A stretch of 64,000 nt of DNA. Origin: Rugalucina vietnamica (taxonomy: Eukaryota; Mollusca; Bivalvia; Lucinida; Lucinidae). Shown piece after piece: positions 1 to 10,420 of this stretch; positions within the stretch are counted from its first letter, which is position 1, and each line of letters starts with the position of its first letter. The position numbers were made by a program, and so were the translations under genes. The stretch lies in assembly GCA_964017185.1 (NCBI GenBank), contig OZ024871.1, positions 62,671,226 to 62,735,225 of the forward strand, read 5' to 3'. The notes under the pieces were generated by a model. The model ran no database searches, was not told where the DNA came from, and was given only the letters and a program-made list of their open reading frames with translations.

Positions 1-234
1 TCAACAGCTATGGTCATGACAGAACGTAAGATGTTGAAAGGGTCGTAAAGCAATTCATCGAACAAACACGAATCCCTTTTCGAAATATAACGCATTGCTA
101 CGCAAGTCTATGTCGAGGGATTTTTGCTTATGTGTGACGAGGCTTTAAAACACGATATTGACGGACATGTATTGACGCACACAAAGGCGTGTCAAGACTA
201 GGTCTGCAATATAAAACAGGTAACTGCATGAAAA
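1..234. other. Gene-free left edge
   Basis: No open frame of note. Around 133-185 the plus strand reads as a weak Cys/His fragment (a C followed by an H-x3-H pair), which may be a stray zinc-finger piece, but it is too short to call. Confidence 0.3.
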
Positions 235-870
235 TCACACACAAAGACTAATTGTGCTCGTGAAACAAAATGAAATTCTCGGAACGCGTAAGCACGTTAA
301 CATATTGTGGAATGGACTAACTAATCTGTGGCATGCACATGTCTCTTGTGATATGATAGTGAACTGCGCCACTTTAATATTTTTCCACAATCGCATCTGA
401 AGATCTGGTTTTCGTGCTGACCTTTTCGATGATCTGTCAAGTTTTTTTTTTCCGTCTTTGAATACTTCATTGCAGAGAGAGCATTTGTGCTCACTCTCAC
501 TCAATAATGGTCGGGCAGTGAACTTGCACCTTTTCTGATGTGTTTTTAAGTTGTTCTGGTAGATGAAGGTCTTACCACAAGAGTCACATTTACATCTCAA
601 AGCTTTATCGTTGGTGGCCAAATGGCCCCTAAATGCCCAAAGGTGCACATACCCCTAATTGCACCGTGCGCAAACGAAGCGGTAATTTTTGGTATGCTTT
701 ATCTTCATGTGTGCGCTAAGTGAACTGTTTTCCACAAAAATCGCAAACAAAAGGTGCACTTCTATTTAGTTTGATTTGATCATGATTGTCAAGTCCTTTT
801 ACATGTGTTTTGGGTGTCTGGTAATGTTCCCGGCCCACTTTGATGTGTAATCACAATTCTTACATTTGTA
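235..870 (-). pseudogene. Decayed C2H2 zinc-finger gene fragment
   Basis: Read on the minus strand from about 870 down to 235 this stretch encodes several C2H2-type finger modules that no longer share one frame. The first (about 802-870) has C-x2-C, a hydrophobic core and an H-x3-H pair (starts YKCKNCDYTS). A second (about 720-760) keeps only CDFCGKQF before a stop. The third (about 530-600) reads CDSCGKTFIYQNNLKTHQ and ends in H-x4-C rather than H-x3-H. A fourth begins CSLCNEVF and loses its histidines. The longest open part is 137 codons (235-648). Zinc fingers of this spacing bind DNA in nuclear transcription factors, but with frame breaks and missing histidines this copy is best read as a pseudogene or a decayed exon. 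No promoter or partner gene is visible. Confidence 0.6.
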
Positions 871-2059
871 GGTTTTTACTACTGGCTATAGAACCATACT
901 TTCAACAAAGCCTTCCATATCCATTTCTTTTAAGCTCAGAAAGAAAGAACAAAAACATATGTTCTGTATTGGTCACCTGAAACGTTTTAGTGATCAACTG
1001 ATGTCATTTAAGGACCCAACTCGGTCTAAAGGGAAATAAAAGTCACAGGCATTGATATATACCGTGGATTAAATATCCCAACCCAGATATAGGCGGGAAA
1101 GAAAATACATCAGAAACATCACAAAAATGATACAACCTGTACGAAGAGCGTGATGACTAGCTCTTTCCCAACTGTAAAAGAGAATCCGGGTTCCAAAATT
1201 ATAGGCTGCAAATGAGTATTTATGCCAAAATGTTTGAACGCATCGCAAGCATGTTTGCACAGAGACTATATGAGCGCGGATCTGACAAAAGGGGTCTTCG
1301 GGCATTCAAGTACATATAAATTAATTTTTTTTTAAATATTTGGCATGCTCTGATATTTATTTCATACAGCTTTAATATTGTAACACAATCTAAGACATAT
1401 ACTTTTCTTATGAAACAAAGTCTTTTTATATCGTGTATGTTGCCATGGCAACCGTTACGCCTCAAACGTTTTATCAAACGGTGTGTGAATTCATGACTAT
1501 TGCATAGTTTGTACAGAAGTATAGATGTCAAACTTCAAGAAACACATATAATTTCGAAAATTTTAATCTTACCTTCTTTTCACTACAGTGATATAAATAC
1601 GTTAATGTCATAAATGTCCAAACTCAACAACAATTTTCAATACGTCATGTTTAGATTGCATCAACTGCACACCTTTCAACGCTCATATTTGTGCTATTTG
1701 TGAAGGTAATCTCTTCAAATGTTCAGGAATTACTCAGAGAAACAAGGCCTTTCGTGTTATTAATATCTTAATTTTGAATTTTCTGCCATACGATCCCTTT
1801 TGTCTTACACACTTTCCTATTGCCACCATATATTCGTCTGACTTCCTGAACAGTTTGACAACTTTCGGCTGAACAAATAGGTCACTATCAGGGCTGTTTT
1901 AAGTAAACCCCTCACCTGGTAAGGTTCATGTGTGGAGTTCGACCTCCAATAAAGTTTTGGGAAAGAGCTAATCATACTTGCTCTACATGTTGATTACATA
2001 AACAGAAGTATCAAACCCCTGATGCAGCATTGGTACATATACTATGCATTGAATCATAA
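871..2059. other. Intergenic stretch with short dispersed repeats
   Basis: No convincing gene. Two copies of a short dispersed repeat containing AGAGC...TGACTAGCTCTTTCC lie at about 1140-1170 (plus) and 1962-1986 (minus); a third is at 33134-33160. The open frames at 1069-1531 overlap each other on the same strand, lack recognisable motifs and are probably chance. Confidence 0.4.
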
Positions 2060-3664
2060 ATGAATAGTAGGCCTACAACTAAAGAATTATCGTTTTGTCA
2101 CATAAACGCTCGCAGCATATTAGCTTATAATATAAATGAGTCAAAAAGCAATCAAGAAAAGATGGATGAAATAAGACAAATTTTATGTAGACAGTATGAA
2201 TATTCTGTAATTGCTGTTACTGAGACATGGTTGACACCCGATACCTTGAGTAATGATGCCGATCTAATCATGGAAAATTACACATTTTACCGTAAAGACC
2301 GCAACAATGGTAGGGGTGGGGGCGTAGGTTTCTATGTGACATGTAGTGTGCGCTCTGATCTTTCGCCTAACGATGCAGAGCTTCTTTGGCTTGAAATCAA
2401 GACGAATCATAAACGTATACTCGCGGGTGTTTGCTATAGGCCACCACGCCAGCTGAGAGATGAACAAAATGCATTTTTCACGTCTCTCGAAAATCCGATT
2501 GAAAGTGTGAAACTTACACAGCCAGACATTATCATGTTATTTGGAGATTTTAATGATCGGTGTCTTGATAGGAACATGCCCCACACACAGAGCGAAATTG
2601 GCGATAAACTCCTTAACTTCATATCACAAAGTAACTTATTTCAAATAATTAATGAGCCCACACGTTATTTTAGTAATCAACCGGCGCTATTAGATCTTAT
2701 TATAACAGACTATCCCCATCTCTTGTTAAGCTCAGGAGTAAGTCCTCCTATAGCAAACCTTGACCATTGTACGGTCTTTTGTAAATCAAATGTTCAGACA
2801 TATCGTACTAGATCCTATAAACGCACGGTTTGGGATTATAAGACGGCTAATATTGATGCTTTAAACGAAACAATGACTGCAGCACCATGGCACATACCTT
2901 ATACGCTCTTTGACGATTTGGATGATATAGTAAACTTTAATAACTTGATCATACTTAGCAACTGTAAAGAAAACATACATTGTAAAACTGTAACAATACG
3001 AACTAATGATCGACCATGGATGTGCAACGAAGTTAGGTTATTCTTAAGGAAACGAGACCGTCTTTTCAAACGTTACAAAAGAACGCGTACAGCACAAGAC
3101 AAATTTAATTTTTACTTGGCTAGACGAGAAGCAAACAGGGCTATTCGGAATGCGAACCAGCGATATGAAACTAAGGTAGTTGAAACACTCAGTGATCCGA
3201 ACTTGACCATTAGAAATTTTTGGAAAATATCCAAACGCGTCATGGATGGAAAGTCCGAGCGCACAATACCACCCTTATTAGTAAATAATAGTTTGATAAC
3301 GGAAGACGACAGAAAGGCAGACATATTTAATAATTATTTCGCCTCCATAGCTTCTCTTGGTCATTCGGAACCCCTCCCTAACTTACCCAATTTTCAGTTT
3401 TTGACAGATTCTCGAATCGAAAATATTCAAACTTCTGAGGCCGAAGTCCAACGTCTGCTGTCACAACTAAATGCAAATAAATCGACCGGACCAGATGGTA
3501 TTGGAAACTGGATTCTTAAACACTGTTCTAGTTCTCTAAGTATACCTCTAACTATATTATTTAATAAGTCTTTAAGAGATGGCATATTCCCATCGGTATG
3601 GAAACAAGCCAATGTCTGCCCAGTATTCAAGAAGGGGGACAAGTCAAATATCAAACATGTCTAA
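2060..3664 (+). CDS. LINE ORF2, endonuclease and first part of reverse transcriptase
   Basis: A 534-codon open frame. Residues 1-240 match the apurinic-like endonuclease domain (EEP fold) of non-LTR retrotransposons: an N-terminal FCHINARSIL block, a TETWL block near residue 55, a CYRPP block near 128, GDFND near 161 and an LDHC block near 235, the catalytic landmarks in order. A basic linker (KKRDRLFKRYKRTRT style) follows. From about residue 470 the reverse transcriptase begins with NKSTGPDGIGNWILKHC and VCPVFKKGDKSN. The frame stops at 3664 because of a small shift; the domain continues in another frame from about 3658. The enzyme would nick genomic DNA and prime cDNA synthesis. Upstream there is no visible ORF1. 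Inactive as it stands. Confidence 0.85.
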   Translation: MNSRPTTKELSFCHINARSILAYNINESKSNQEKMDEIRQILCRQYEYSVIAVTETWLTPDTLSNDADLIMENYTFYRKDRNNGRGGGVGFYVTCSVRSDLSPNDAELLWLEIKTNHKRILAGVCYRPPRQLRDEQNAFFTSLENPIESVKLTQPDIIMLFGDFNDRCLDRNMPHTQSEIGDKLLNFISQSNLFQIINEPTRYFSNQPALLDLIITDYPHLLLSSGVSPPIANLDHCTVFCKSNVQTYRTRSYKRTVWDYKTANIDALNETMTAAPWHIPYTLFDDLDDIVNFNNLIILSNCKENIHCKTVTIRTNDRPWMCNEVRLFLRKRDRLFKRYKRTRTAQDKFNFYLARREANRAIRNANQRYETKVVETLSDPNLTIRNFWKISKRVMDGKSERTIPPLLVNNSLITEDDRKADIFNNYFASIASLGHSEPLPNLPNFQFLTDSRIENIQTSEAEVQRLLSQLNANKSTGPDGIGNWILKHCSSSLSIPLTILFNKSLRDGIFPSVWKQANVCPVFKKGDKSNIKHV

Positions 3665-4380
3665 AATTCTCGAAAAAATAGTATACAGACGTCTCTATGA
3701 GTATCTAATGGATAATAATCTGCTTACACAGCATAACTCTGGCTTCAAGAAAAATGATTCCACAATAAACCAGTTACTTAAAATAATTCACCAGATTTAT
3801 CAGGATGTAAATGATGGTAACGATACGTGCTTGGTTTTCCTAGACGTATCTAAGGCCTTCGATAAGGTTTGGCATGAGGGGTTACTGTTTAAGATCAATC
3901 AAATGGGTATCACCGGTTCTTTACTTGACTGGCTTCAAAGCTATATCTCTGAGCGTCATCAGAAAGTTGTGCTAAACGGTATGGAATCAAACGGCATGGT
4001 GTTATTCCGGGGTCCCCCAAGGATCGATATTAGGACCGCTGTTTTTTTAATATTTGTTTATGACATCGTTGATGAAATGGAATGTATTGTAAATCTTTTT
4101 GCAGACGACACTTCTGTGCAACAAAAAATTATTGATATAACCTCTTTTGATGCAGTCAATAGGGATCTTTTGCGTCTGTCTTTTGCGTCTGTCTAGATTT
4201 GGAAAACAATGGTTAATCATATTTAATGCAATTAAAACAGAATACATGATAATTACAAGAAGGCGAAACCGGCTCAATCACCCTGAATTAAATCTAAATG
4301 GTGATGTAATATCAGAGGTTGATCAACATACACACCTAGGCGTGACTATTAGTAATGCACTCGGTTGGTCATTCCATATA
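3658..4380 (+). pseudogene. LINE ORF2, central reverse transcriptase palm (frameshifted)
   Basis: This continues the reverse transcriptase in a new frame: MSKILEKIVYRRLYEYL, a GF-x-KNDSTINQLL block, the FLDVSKAFDKVWHEGLL motif (first catalytic aspartate) and NLFADDTSVQQ, the FADD catalytic box. A second shift near 4190 moves the coding into a third frame (TEYMIITRRR...HLGVTISNALGW up to 4380), where the nested element cuts it. Blocks between the two aspartate motifs are shortened and altered (GPPRIDIRT where PQGSVLGP is expected), so the copy is dead. Family membership is clear, exact clade not. Confidence 0.8.
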
Positions 4381-5376
4381 TGGTGGCTCACCCGTTAACC
4401 GTTAACCGGTGTAAAACGTTAATGGGCTATATTTTATACGTCTCTCTGTTCACGGTTGTAATTTTTTCAGGCAATAGACACGGAGCGTTGTTGCGTGTTA
4501 ACATACTATTACTTACCATCTTTGTCATGAAGTCTTCTCACAATCACGTGCTTTCTCGAAATGTGTGCATTTTCATGGTTTTGACACTCTTAGAAACCAC
4601 AAACTATCATTGCATTGCCATTGTAAGAATGGTAACAAACATAGTGTATTTCAATTTGAAATATATATTTTCGGATGTTCGTGTTTAATTATTTATATTC
4701 GTCTTGCTCGTCAAGTGATTTGTGTGCATTTATTAATCACTAACATTTACTACATTATTATCATCATAATTTTCAAATGCGAGAAAAAGATAAATTGTGT
4801 AGGAGCTTCTTATTCAAAATAAAATAATGAAAGCGAATGCAGGGCGGGTCGTGAATGTGTTTGATAAAACCAAGGATGAGTAGTAAGTATTTTAGGATTT
4901 TATTATAGCTTTAGGAGAAAAAGAGTAACGTGTGGCTGACCCATATTCTCCTCTACCCCCTCTTTTTTCTGGTGAAGACAGAAAAACGCGGGAAAATGCA
5001 ACATACCACTTACTTTGAAGCAGAACTCCATTTTATTTATAAGAGAGGGAACATTCACTTTTTTCATAATTTCTGGCTATCTTTTCTTTTCCTTTTGTGG
5101 TTTTTATTTATACAAAATGTACATCGCTAAGAAAATTACCCAAGCATATATAAATACACCGGTTAACGTTAGGTTTTCATTTCTATGAAACAAAATGGAC
5201 GAGACATACTCTACTTGACCAAAATCACTAGCAATCCGACATCAGTTACTTTTCTATTGTTTTACATGCCTTATGTTGACTTCATGATTTTGAAGACACA
5301 TATAGATCAAATGATTAAACTCTGTGTCTTAGCAGTGCCAAAAGCATTTAGTACCCCGGTTATAGGGTGAACCAGC
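4381..5376. mobile_element. ~996 bp MITE-like element nested in the LINE
   Basis: The LINE codons for ...GWSFHI end at 4380 and resume with NAAIAKADKRL at 5380, so the boundaries are sharp. ATA is present on both sides (4378-4380 and 5377-5379), consistent with a 3 bp target duplication. The ends form imperfect terminal inverted repeats (left TGGCTCACCCGTTAACCG; the right end in reverse complement TGGTTCACCCTATAACCG). A further inverted pair containing GTTAACCGGTGTA lies at about 4400-4412 and 5155-5168. No transposase is visible; the small frames inside have no motifs. The short duplication and lack of coding fit a non-autonomous DNA transposon. Confidence 0.75.
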
Positions 5377-5997
5377 ATAAATGCAGCAATTGCAAAAGCA
5401 GATAAACGGCTATCTGTCATTCGTAGATGTCAAACCATCCTACCAAGAAGTTGTAAAGAAATGTTATATAAAACAACCATCCGTCCAGTCTTAGACTACG
5501 GAGACATTATATATGACCCTTGTTTAAAATTAGAATCTGAAGCTATTGAAAAATTCCAATGCAAAGCTGCCTTAGTATGTACAGGTGCCTTCCGTATCAC
5601 TAGCAGTGAGCGTCTCTTAAACGAACTAGGCTGGGAGGAAGTGGAAACTCGTCGAACAGTTCACAGACAAACATTATTCTATAAGATTGTAAACTCTCTT
5701 TCGCCCCCGTATTTAAAGCAAATATGTAACCTCATACCTCATAGTCATCTCCGAGGCCAACTTTTTAATTACAAACTTATTGGCATGCCGTTCTGTGAAA
5801 ATGAAACCGTGACCACGTAGTCGAAACGCCGTCCCATTATTTATTAATTGTCCTAGATATGCTGATGTACGACGCACAATATTATCTTCTATATCAGAAA
5901 TTGTGTTTTCAGGTGTCAACCAAAATACAATCGTTAACCTTAAGCCTGATTATCTTTGCGGTGTTCTGATGAAAGGATCAGAAACACAGAAATACTA
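5377..5997 (+). pseudogene. LINE ORF2, C-terminal thumb region
   Basis: Coding resumes after the nested element with NAAIAKADKRLSVIRRCQ, then LYKTTIRPVLDYGDIIYD, a block diagnostic of the C-terminal part of CR1/Jockey-like reverse transcriptases, and ELGWEEVETRR. After a stop near 5820 another frame reads INCPRYADVRRTILSSI, which resembles the C-terminal H/C-P-x-Y segment in the same enzymes. The rest to 6733 is 3' UTR. Non-functional remnant. Confidence 0.75.
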
Positions 5998-6166
5998 AGT
6001 CTGGAAACAAATAAAGACACATTTAAGCATGTTTTTCGGTTTATTGACGAATCTGGGCGTTTCAATCAAAACGTTGATACCGCTGCACACGACTAGTATA
6101 CATATACAGAAATATTTATACTTCATATCTAGTTTGAACACTTACAATCACATGAGTACAGATATT

Positions 6167-6167
<1 letters not shown>

Positions 6168-6203
<36 letters not shown>
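6168..6203. repeat. (CT)n microsatellite
   Basis: Uninterrupted CT dinucleotides for about 36 bp inside the LINE 3' UTR. Confidence 0.95.
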
Positions 6204-6207
<4 letters not shown>

Positions 6208-6741
6208 CATCCCACCGGACCTGTACAAATGTAAATGTTCGTTGTTCCTTTGTGTATTTATGTTTTTTTTCTGTTTGTATTTGTGTATATGTTTTTTTCC
6301 TTAAGTTTATTCTATATGTAACATTTTTCTAATGAATCATATAAATATGCAACCTGTTGCTGCTTGTACGTTATTTGAGATGTTTCAAAGGAGAAAACGT
6401 GTAATATAATCTTTTTAATAAAAATATACAATTTTAGCATAACTATTTTATCATTAAATATCTTAGGATATTTTACATCATTCCATTTGAGATCTTAATG
6501 TTAACGAAATTTATCTCTGTGCTTGGTGTAACATACAAACAACAGTACTGTACATATTATGTGTTTTTGTTGTTTTTTTTTTTTTTGTTTGTTTTACCTG
6601 TATAACATGTACATATATACGTTGCATTTTAAACATGCGTGTCTCGTAAGCTGGTAACCCATATTTTTATGCTTATAGACATGTGACACGAAAATAAAAT
6701 AAACTACTACTAATACTTCTACTACTACTGTAACACTAGCA

Positions 6742-6999
6742 GGGGCCAGTTGTTCAAAACTTTGTTAGCTTAACGTCATCGTAAAGACTTCAACTTGTTA
6801 AGTTAATGCCGACTACATAAGCAAATATATCATTAATTTTTGTTGATAAAATGTGAGAATCCTTTGCATGGCAAGTACAGTATTCTTGTAATATTGCCAT
6901 TTGAAATTAACGAATCGTTAACTAACGACATTGTTAGGGCCATTGCAATGAAAATGTCGTTATATAAAAGGACATTGTTAATTTTGAACAACTGGCCCC
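6742..6999. mobile_element. 258 bp MITE
   Basis: Perfect 18 bp terminal inverted repeats (GGGGCCAGTTGTTCAAAA at 6742-6759 and its complement at 6982-6999). CAG at both edges may be a 3 bp target duplication overlapping the outermost G. It sits immediately beyond the LINE tail. The two mirrored 94-codon frames inside are a by-product of the inverted structure. Confidence 0.8.
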
Positions 7000-7299
7000 A
7001 GGTATCTGTATCAAAGGGACATTTCTGCTTGTATAATGTCAAAATTTTCAAGATTAATTCTGTTTTGACTGAAGTTTTCAAATCGCGATTTTGCGGACAG
7101 TCCAAAAATGCAAACAATCAGTAATGCAAACAGCACTTATCAAGGGGTCTACATCTATTTTCATCGCTTAATAAGGGAAACCCGATTCACTTAGCAAAAA
7201 ATGGTAGCATTATATACTAATATTTACAATTTTTATTGCAATCGCCCTAAATGAAAGTATTTCTTGGTGTTCTTCATTTCCCAATGAAAAACATGAAGT

Positions 7300-7850
7300 C
7301 ACGTGATCTAAAGGCCACGCCTATGGGCGGGGCGACGTCCAAACCAACCAGTGACGTCGTTTGTTTACTCTTGTTGACGTGACGTCAATCGCGTATTGCC
7401 ATGACGTTAAGCGCGAAAATTTGACGTTTTGGCTGTTCTAAGATTACGTTAATTAAGAAATGAATTTCATTTTTCTGGTGTTCATGGAGCTATGAACCGC
7501 AGTGGGTCGCGTGCAAAGTGAATGAACCCCGAAGGGGTTCATGTAAGCTTTGCTAGCGACCAACTGCGGTTCATAGCTCCATGAACAACAGAAAAATTAA
7601 ACTCATTGCTTATATTTACATTCATTTCTCTCTATCGCTTGTTAAAAATCACCAAGGCGGTCACATTTACCAGCAAACAGAGAATCTACACACAGTGTGA
7701 GTTCAAACAGCGGAACGGCGTCGACCTTTACAACGTCCAATCAGATTGGCGAGATTCATGTTTTTTGACGTCAAGTTTGGATTACGTCACGTCGCGTGAC
7801 ACAATGTTGTTCATGGAAGTATGAACACAGATGAACATCTAATGGTTCAT
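7300..7850. mobile_element. Hairpin element P1 with ACGTC-rich flanks
   Basis: The centre (7461-7605) is a near-perfect palindrome with ~70 bp arms around a 3 bp loop (arm core TTCATGGAGCTATGAACCGC, centre ACCCC-GAA-GGGGT). Both sides (7300-7430 and 7690-7805) are rich in ACGTC/GACGTCA motifs and CCAATCAGA. A third, diverged single copy of the arm (TTCATGGAAGTATGAAC) lies at about 7812-7830. No coding. The same layout with different arm sequence recurs at 35379-35760. Exact element borders are uncertain. Confidence 0.6.
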
Positions 7851-7954
7851 CAAAGGAGGTTTTAGAAAAATGTAAATATTGTCAAATAACATGAAAATGA
7901 GCGATGATATGCGCAACTGAAAATCTGATACTTGATTGATAATATAGTATTGAA

Positions 7955-8094
7955 ATTCAGATTTTAGCTTTCACTGGATGATGAAAAACATTAGTTGTTT
8001 TAATGTCTCCGAGAAGCCCTTCGGGCTTCACAGACATTAAAACAGCCTAATGTTTTTCATCATCCAGTGAAAGCTTAAATCTGAATTTCAATCC
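7955..8094. repeat. Long hairpin P2
   Basis: Two ~68 bp arms, about 90 percent complementary by eye (arm core CACTGGATGATGAAAAACAT), meet at a GAAGCCC-TTC-GGGCTTC centre. No third arm was found nearby. No coding. Confidence 0.75.
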
Positions 8095-8735
8095 TTAAAT
8101 AGATAAACAAACATTGAGAATGCCCGATTTGTGTTTATAAAGTTCCTTTAAACGATTATTTTTTGTAATTATTTTGTCTGATTTTGTCAACATAGACGTG
8201 ATAGAGTGGAAGAGTTATCCGTTTGTATTTACAGTGGAGACGATTTGGGTGCATTCTTTTGGCATGGAGGACAAGGAGATATACTGGAAACAACGTAAAA
8301 GCTTTGTTTTGCGTACAGGACACGAAAAGGATTTAAAGATATGTGAAAATGTAGCGAGCACTTACCTTATGTTTTGATATCAATAATGCGATTCACGTTA
8401 TAATTTGGCCGGACAGGGTTAACCCCTTCCGTTTTCGACGACTGTCCGCAGTCACGTGATTATCTACTGTGTATATGTTACTAAATTTAGAACTCTCTCT
8501 GTCATTGGAAATGTACATTGATTACTGTCAAGCAGTAATGCCGATAAAGTACAAATGATGTTTATTACTGTTTAGTTTATATGAATTTAGACTTAATGTC
8601 CCAATGAACAGTTTTCAGTCATGCTGGGACTACATGGAAACTGTATGTACACACTAATTCATTTACAGATAAAAATAGTTATCTTAAAATTATTTTTATC
8701 ATGTTTGTATAAAAAGTGTGTTATATAATAAAACA

Positions 8736-8855
8736 AGTGTTGACTATTGAGTCATTGAATATGATGTGATATCCAACAGAGACTTCGCCTAGGTCAATAT
8801 TGATATTCTCTGTTAGATATCACATCATATTCAATGACTCAATAGTCAATAATTG
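8736..8855. repeat. Long hairpin P3
   Basis: Arms of ~46 bp (core GACTATTGAGTCATTGAATA) at 8736-8781 and 8807-8855 around a ~25 bp loop. About 340 bp upstream of the first receptor gene. Role unknown. Confidence 0.75.
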
Positions 8856-9133
8856 TATAATATCAGCTCTGTTACAGGCCTCCGTTTCCACAATTTGGTC
8901 TCAAGTTCGCAGCATTAAATGTCGTAATGCCAATTAAGCATATAATGACTTTCCTAAAGAGATAAACTATTCCCTTGCTGTCTTAAGCAGGTAATTTGAG
9001 TTGATATACGTCTTTTCTTAGACTATAACACTAATATCATTGAATACAAACATATATATCTAAACAGTTTTGAAACATTTCATTTATAATATCTGTCTTT
9101 AAAGGAAGGGAAACAATTTATTGAGAAGGTTGT

Positions 9134-9140
9134 TATAAAA
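9134..9140 (+). promoter_or_regulatory. Candidate TATA box of receptor gene 1
   Basis: TATAAAA lies 51 bp before the ATG at 9191, a distance that leaves room for a short 5' UTR. Supported by position only. Confidence 0.4.
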
Positions 9141-9190
9141 ACAAATAAACGAATTCATAGGAAGTGCAATGAGCTAGGAACAATATCAGG

Positions 9191-10420
9191 ATGAGCGTGT
9201 TAATAATTCTTTTAGCTTTGTTTACACCAGCTTTGTTTATGGACAATTTTACTCGGAGGGAATGGAAACTTCATCAGACGCTGTTCGAGGACTACAATCC
9301 AGATGTTATACCCATCAATGGTTTATCAGACACGGTAAATGTCTCGGTAGATGTCTTCATTATGAGCATTCACAGTATTGATGAAAAGGACCAAACGTTT
9401 ACACTTCGTGGTTTTCTGGAGGTAAAGTGGACGGACCAATTTCTTAAATGGAGTCCGCAGGACTTTGGAGACGTTACGAAAATAAATGTGAAGAACGAAC
9501 ACATATGGTTACCAGATTTAGCTTTGATGAATGCTTATGACAGTCCAACAGAAATGGGACAACGAGATGGAAGAACATCTATAGACAATTACGGCACGTG
9601 TGTAACGTGGCCGTACAAAGCGTTTAAAGTCGGATGTAAAATTAGAATTCGGAAATTTCCTTTCGATGTCCAAGTCTGCGAGTTGGATTTTCTTTCATGG
9701 TCAAATCCATCATCTGTTCTGAAGCTGAAAACAACATCGGACACACTCAGCTTTCAGTATTATAAAGAGAGTTCAGAATGGGCGATAACATCAATTCGGA
9801 TCCGAGAGTATTTTAACCCCTACGGTGATGACGGTTGGGACCATGTCGAGTTCAAATTCACACTTCAGAGAAAATGGTTGTTTTACGTTCTAAATATGAT
9901 TGTTCCAATCATGTGTATTTCGTTCTTAAACATCACATGTTTTATCATTCCTTCAGAATCCGGAGAGAGAGTAACATTATGTATATCATCATTTCTAACT
10001 TTAGCCGTGTTTCTTACAATCATGAGCAGCTTTCTACCCGAATCATCAGATGAAGTGTGTTTATTTGGCATTTATGTCGGGCTACAGCTTTTATGTAGTG
10101 GTCTAACAATACTTGGGACGGTCATATCACTACACTTCTATCACAAAGGCCAGGCAGATACTGTACCGTACTACTGTCGTCTACTTGCCAGATTGGTTTG
10201 CCTGGAAACGACCTCCAGCGGACACACATCTCACAGACATACAAACGGACACATGACGACTGACGAAGGACTGTCTTCAAAGAAACGGACAGGATTGGCC
10301 GAGGATGTTTGTTTAACTTGGGTTGCTGTATCACGAGCCTTTGACCGCATGTGCTTTTGGCTGTCTATCATCTGGAATATAGCTTTGATTACGGGCCTTG
10401 TGATCGCATTTCGGAATTAG
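9191..10420 (+). CDS. Cys-loop ligand-gated ion channel subunit, nicotinic type, intronless (copy 1)
   Basis: A single 409-codon exon encoding a complete pentameric channel subunit for the plasma membrane. Residues 1-16 are a hydrophobic signal peptide. The extracellular domain has WLPDLAL (residues 106-112), the loop-B segment LSWSNP and the defining Cys-loop CKIRIRKFPFDVQVC (149-163, exactly 13 residues between cysteines, with the FPFD core). Four membrane segments follow: M1 about 229-253, M2 about 261-283, M3 about 291-316, M4 about 386-407. M2 is preceded by SGER, the Gly-Glu-basic pattern of cation-selective nicotinic channels. Loop C (about 190-200, YYKESSEWAI) lacks the vicinal cysteines of acetylcholine-binding alpha subunits, so it is non-alpha or binds another ligand. 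The M3-M4 loop is short (~65 residues). Closest relative in view is copy 2 at 15832. Lack of introns suggests an origin by retroposition followed by tandem duplication; this is inference. Ligand unknown. Confidence 0.93.
   Translation: MSVLIILLALFTPALFMDNFTRREWKLHQTLFEDYNPDVIPINGLSDTVNVSVDVFIMSIHSIDEKDQTFTLRGFLEVKWTDQFLKWSPQDFGDVTKINVKNEHIWLPDLALMNAYDSPTEMGQRDGRTSIDNYGTCVTWPYKAFKVGCKIRIRKFPFDVQVCELDFLSWSNPSSVLKLKTTSDTLSFQYYKESSEWAITSIRIREYFNPYGDDGWDHVEFKFTLQRKWLFYVLNMIVPIMCISFLNITCFIIPSESGERVTLCISSFLTLAVFLTIMSSFLPESSDEVCLFGIYVGLQLLCSGLTILGTVISLHFYHKGQADTVPYYCRLLARLVCLETTSSGHTSHRHTNGHMTTDEGLSSKKRTGLAEDVCLTWVAVSRAFDRMCFWLSIIWNIALITGLVIAFRN

Larger units (their letters stand above)
2060..6733 (+). 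mobile_element. Non-LTR retrotransposon (LINE, CR1/L2/Jockey-like), interrupted
   Basis: A LINE with an endonuclease-reverse transcriptase ORF (2060-4380 and 5377 to about 5997), a ~740 bp 3' UTR and a terminal ACT/TAC-rich microsatellite tail (about 6707-6733), the tail type used by CR1/L2-like elements. No ORF1 is visible upstream, so the copy may be 5' truncated, though the ORF2 start region looks complete. The coding part is broken by frameshifts near 3650 and after 4190, and by a nested inverted-repeat element at 4381-5376. Clade assignment is by motif only and could be refined by a reverse-transcriptase tree. Confidence 0.85.

Noticed and set aside
1069-1531. Overlapping minus frames of 78 and 103 codons
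   Set aside because: AT-rich, overlapping each other in different phases and without motifs.
6833-7124. Mirrored 94-codon frames on both strands
   Set aside because: They mostly lie in a palindromic MITE; symmetry explains the matching lengths.
8174-8377. 67-codon frame upstream of receptor 1
   Set aside because: Too short, no conserved features, lies between two hairpin repeats.
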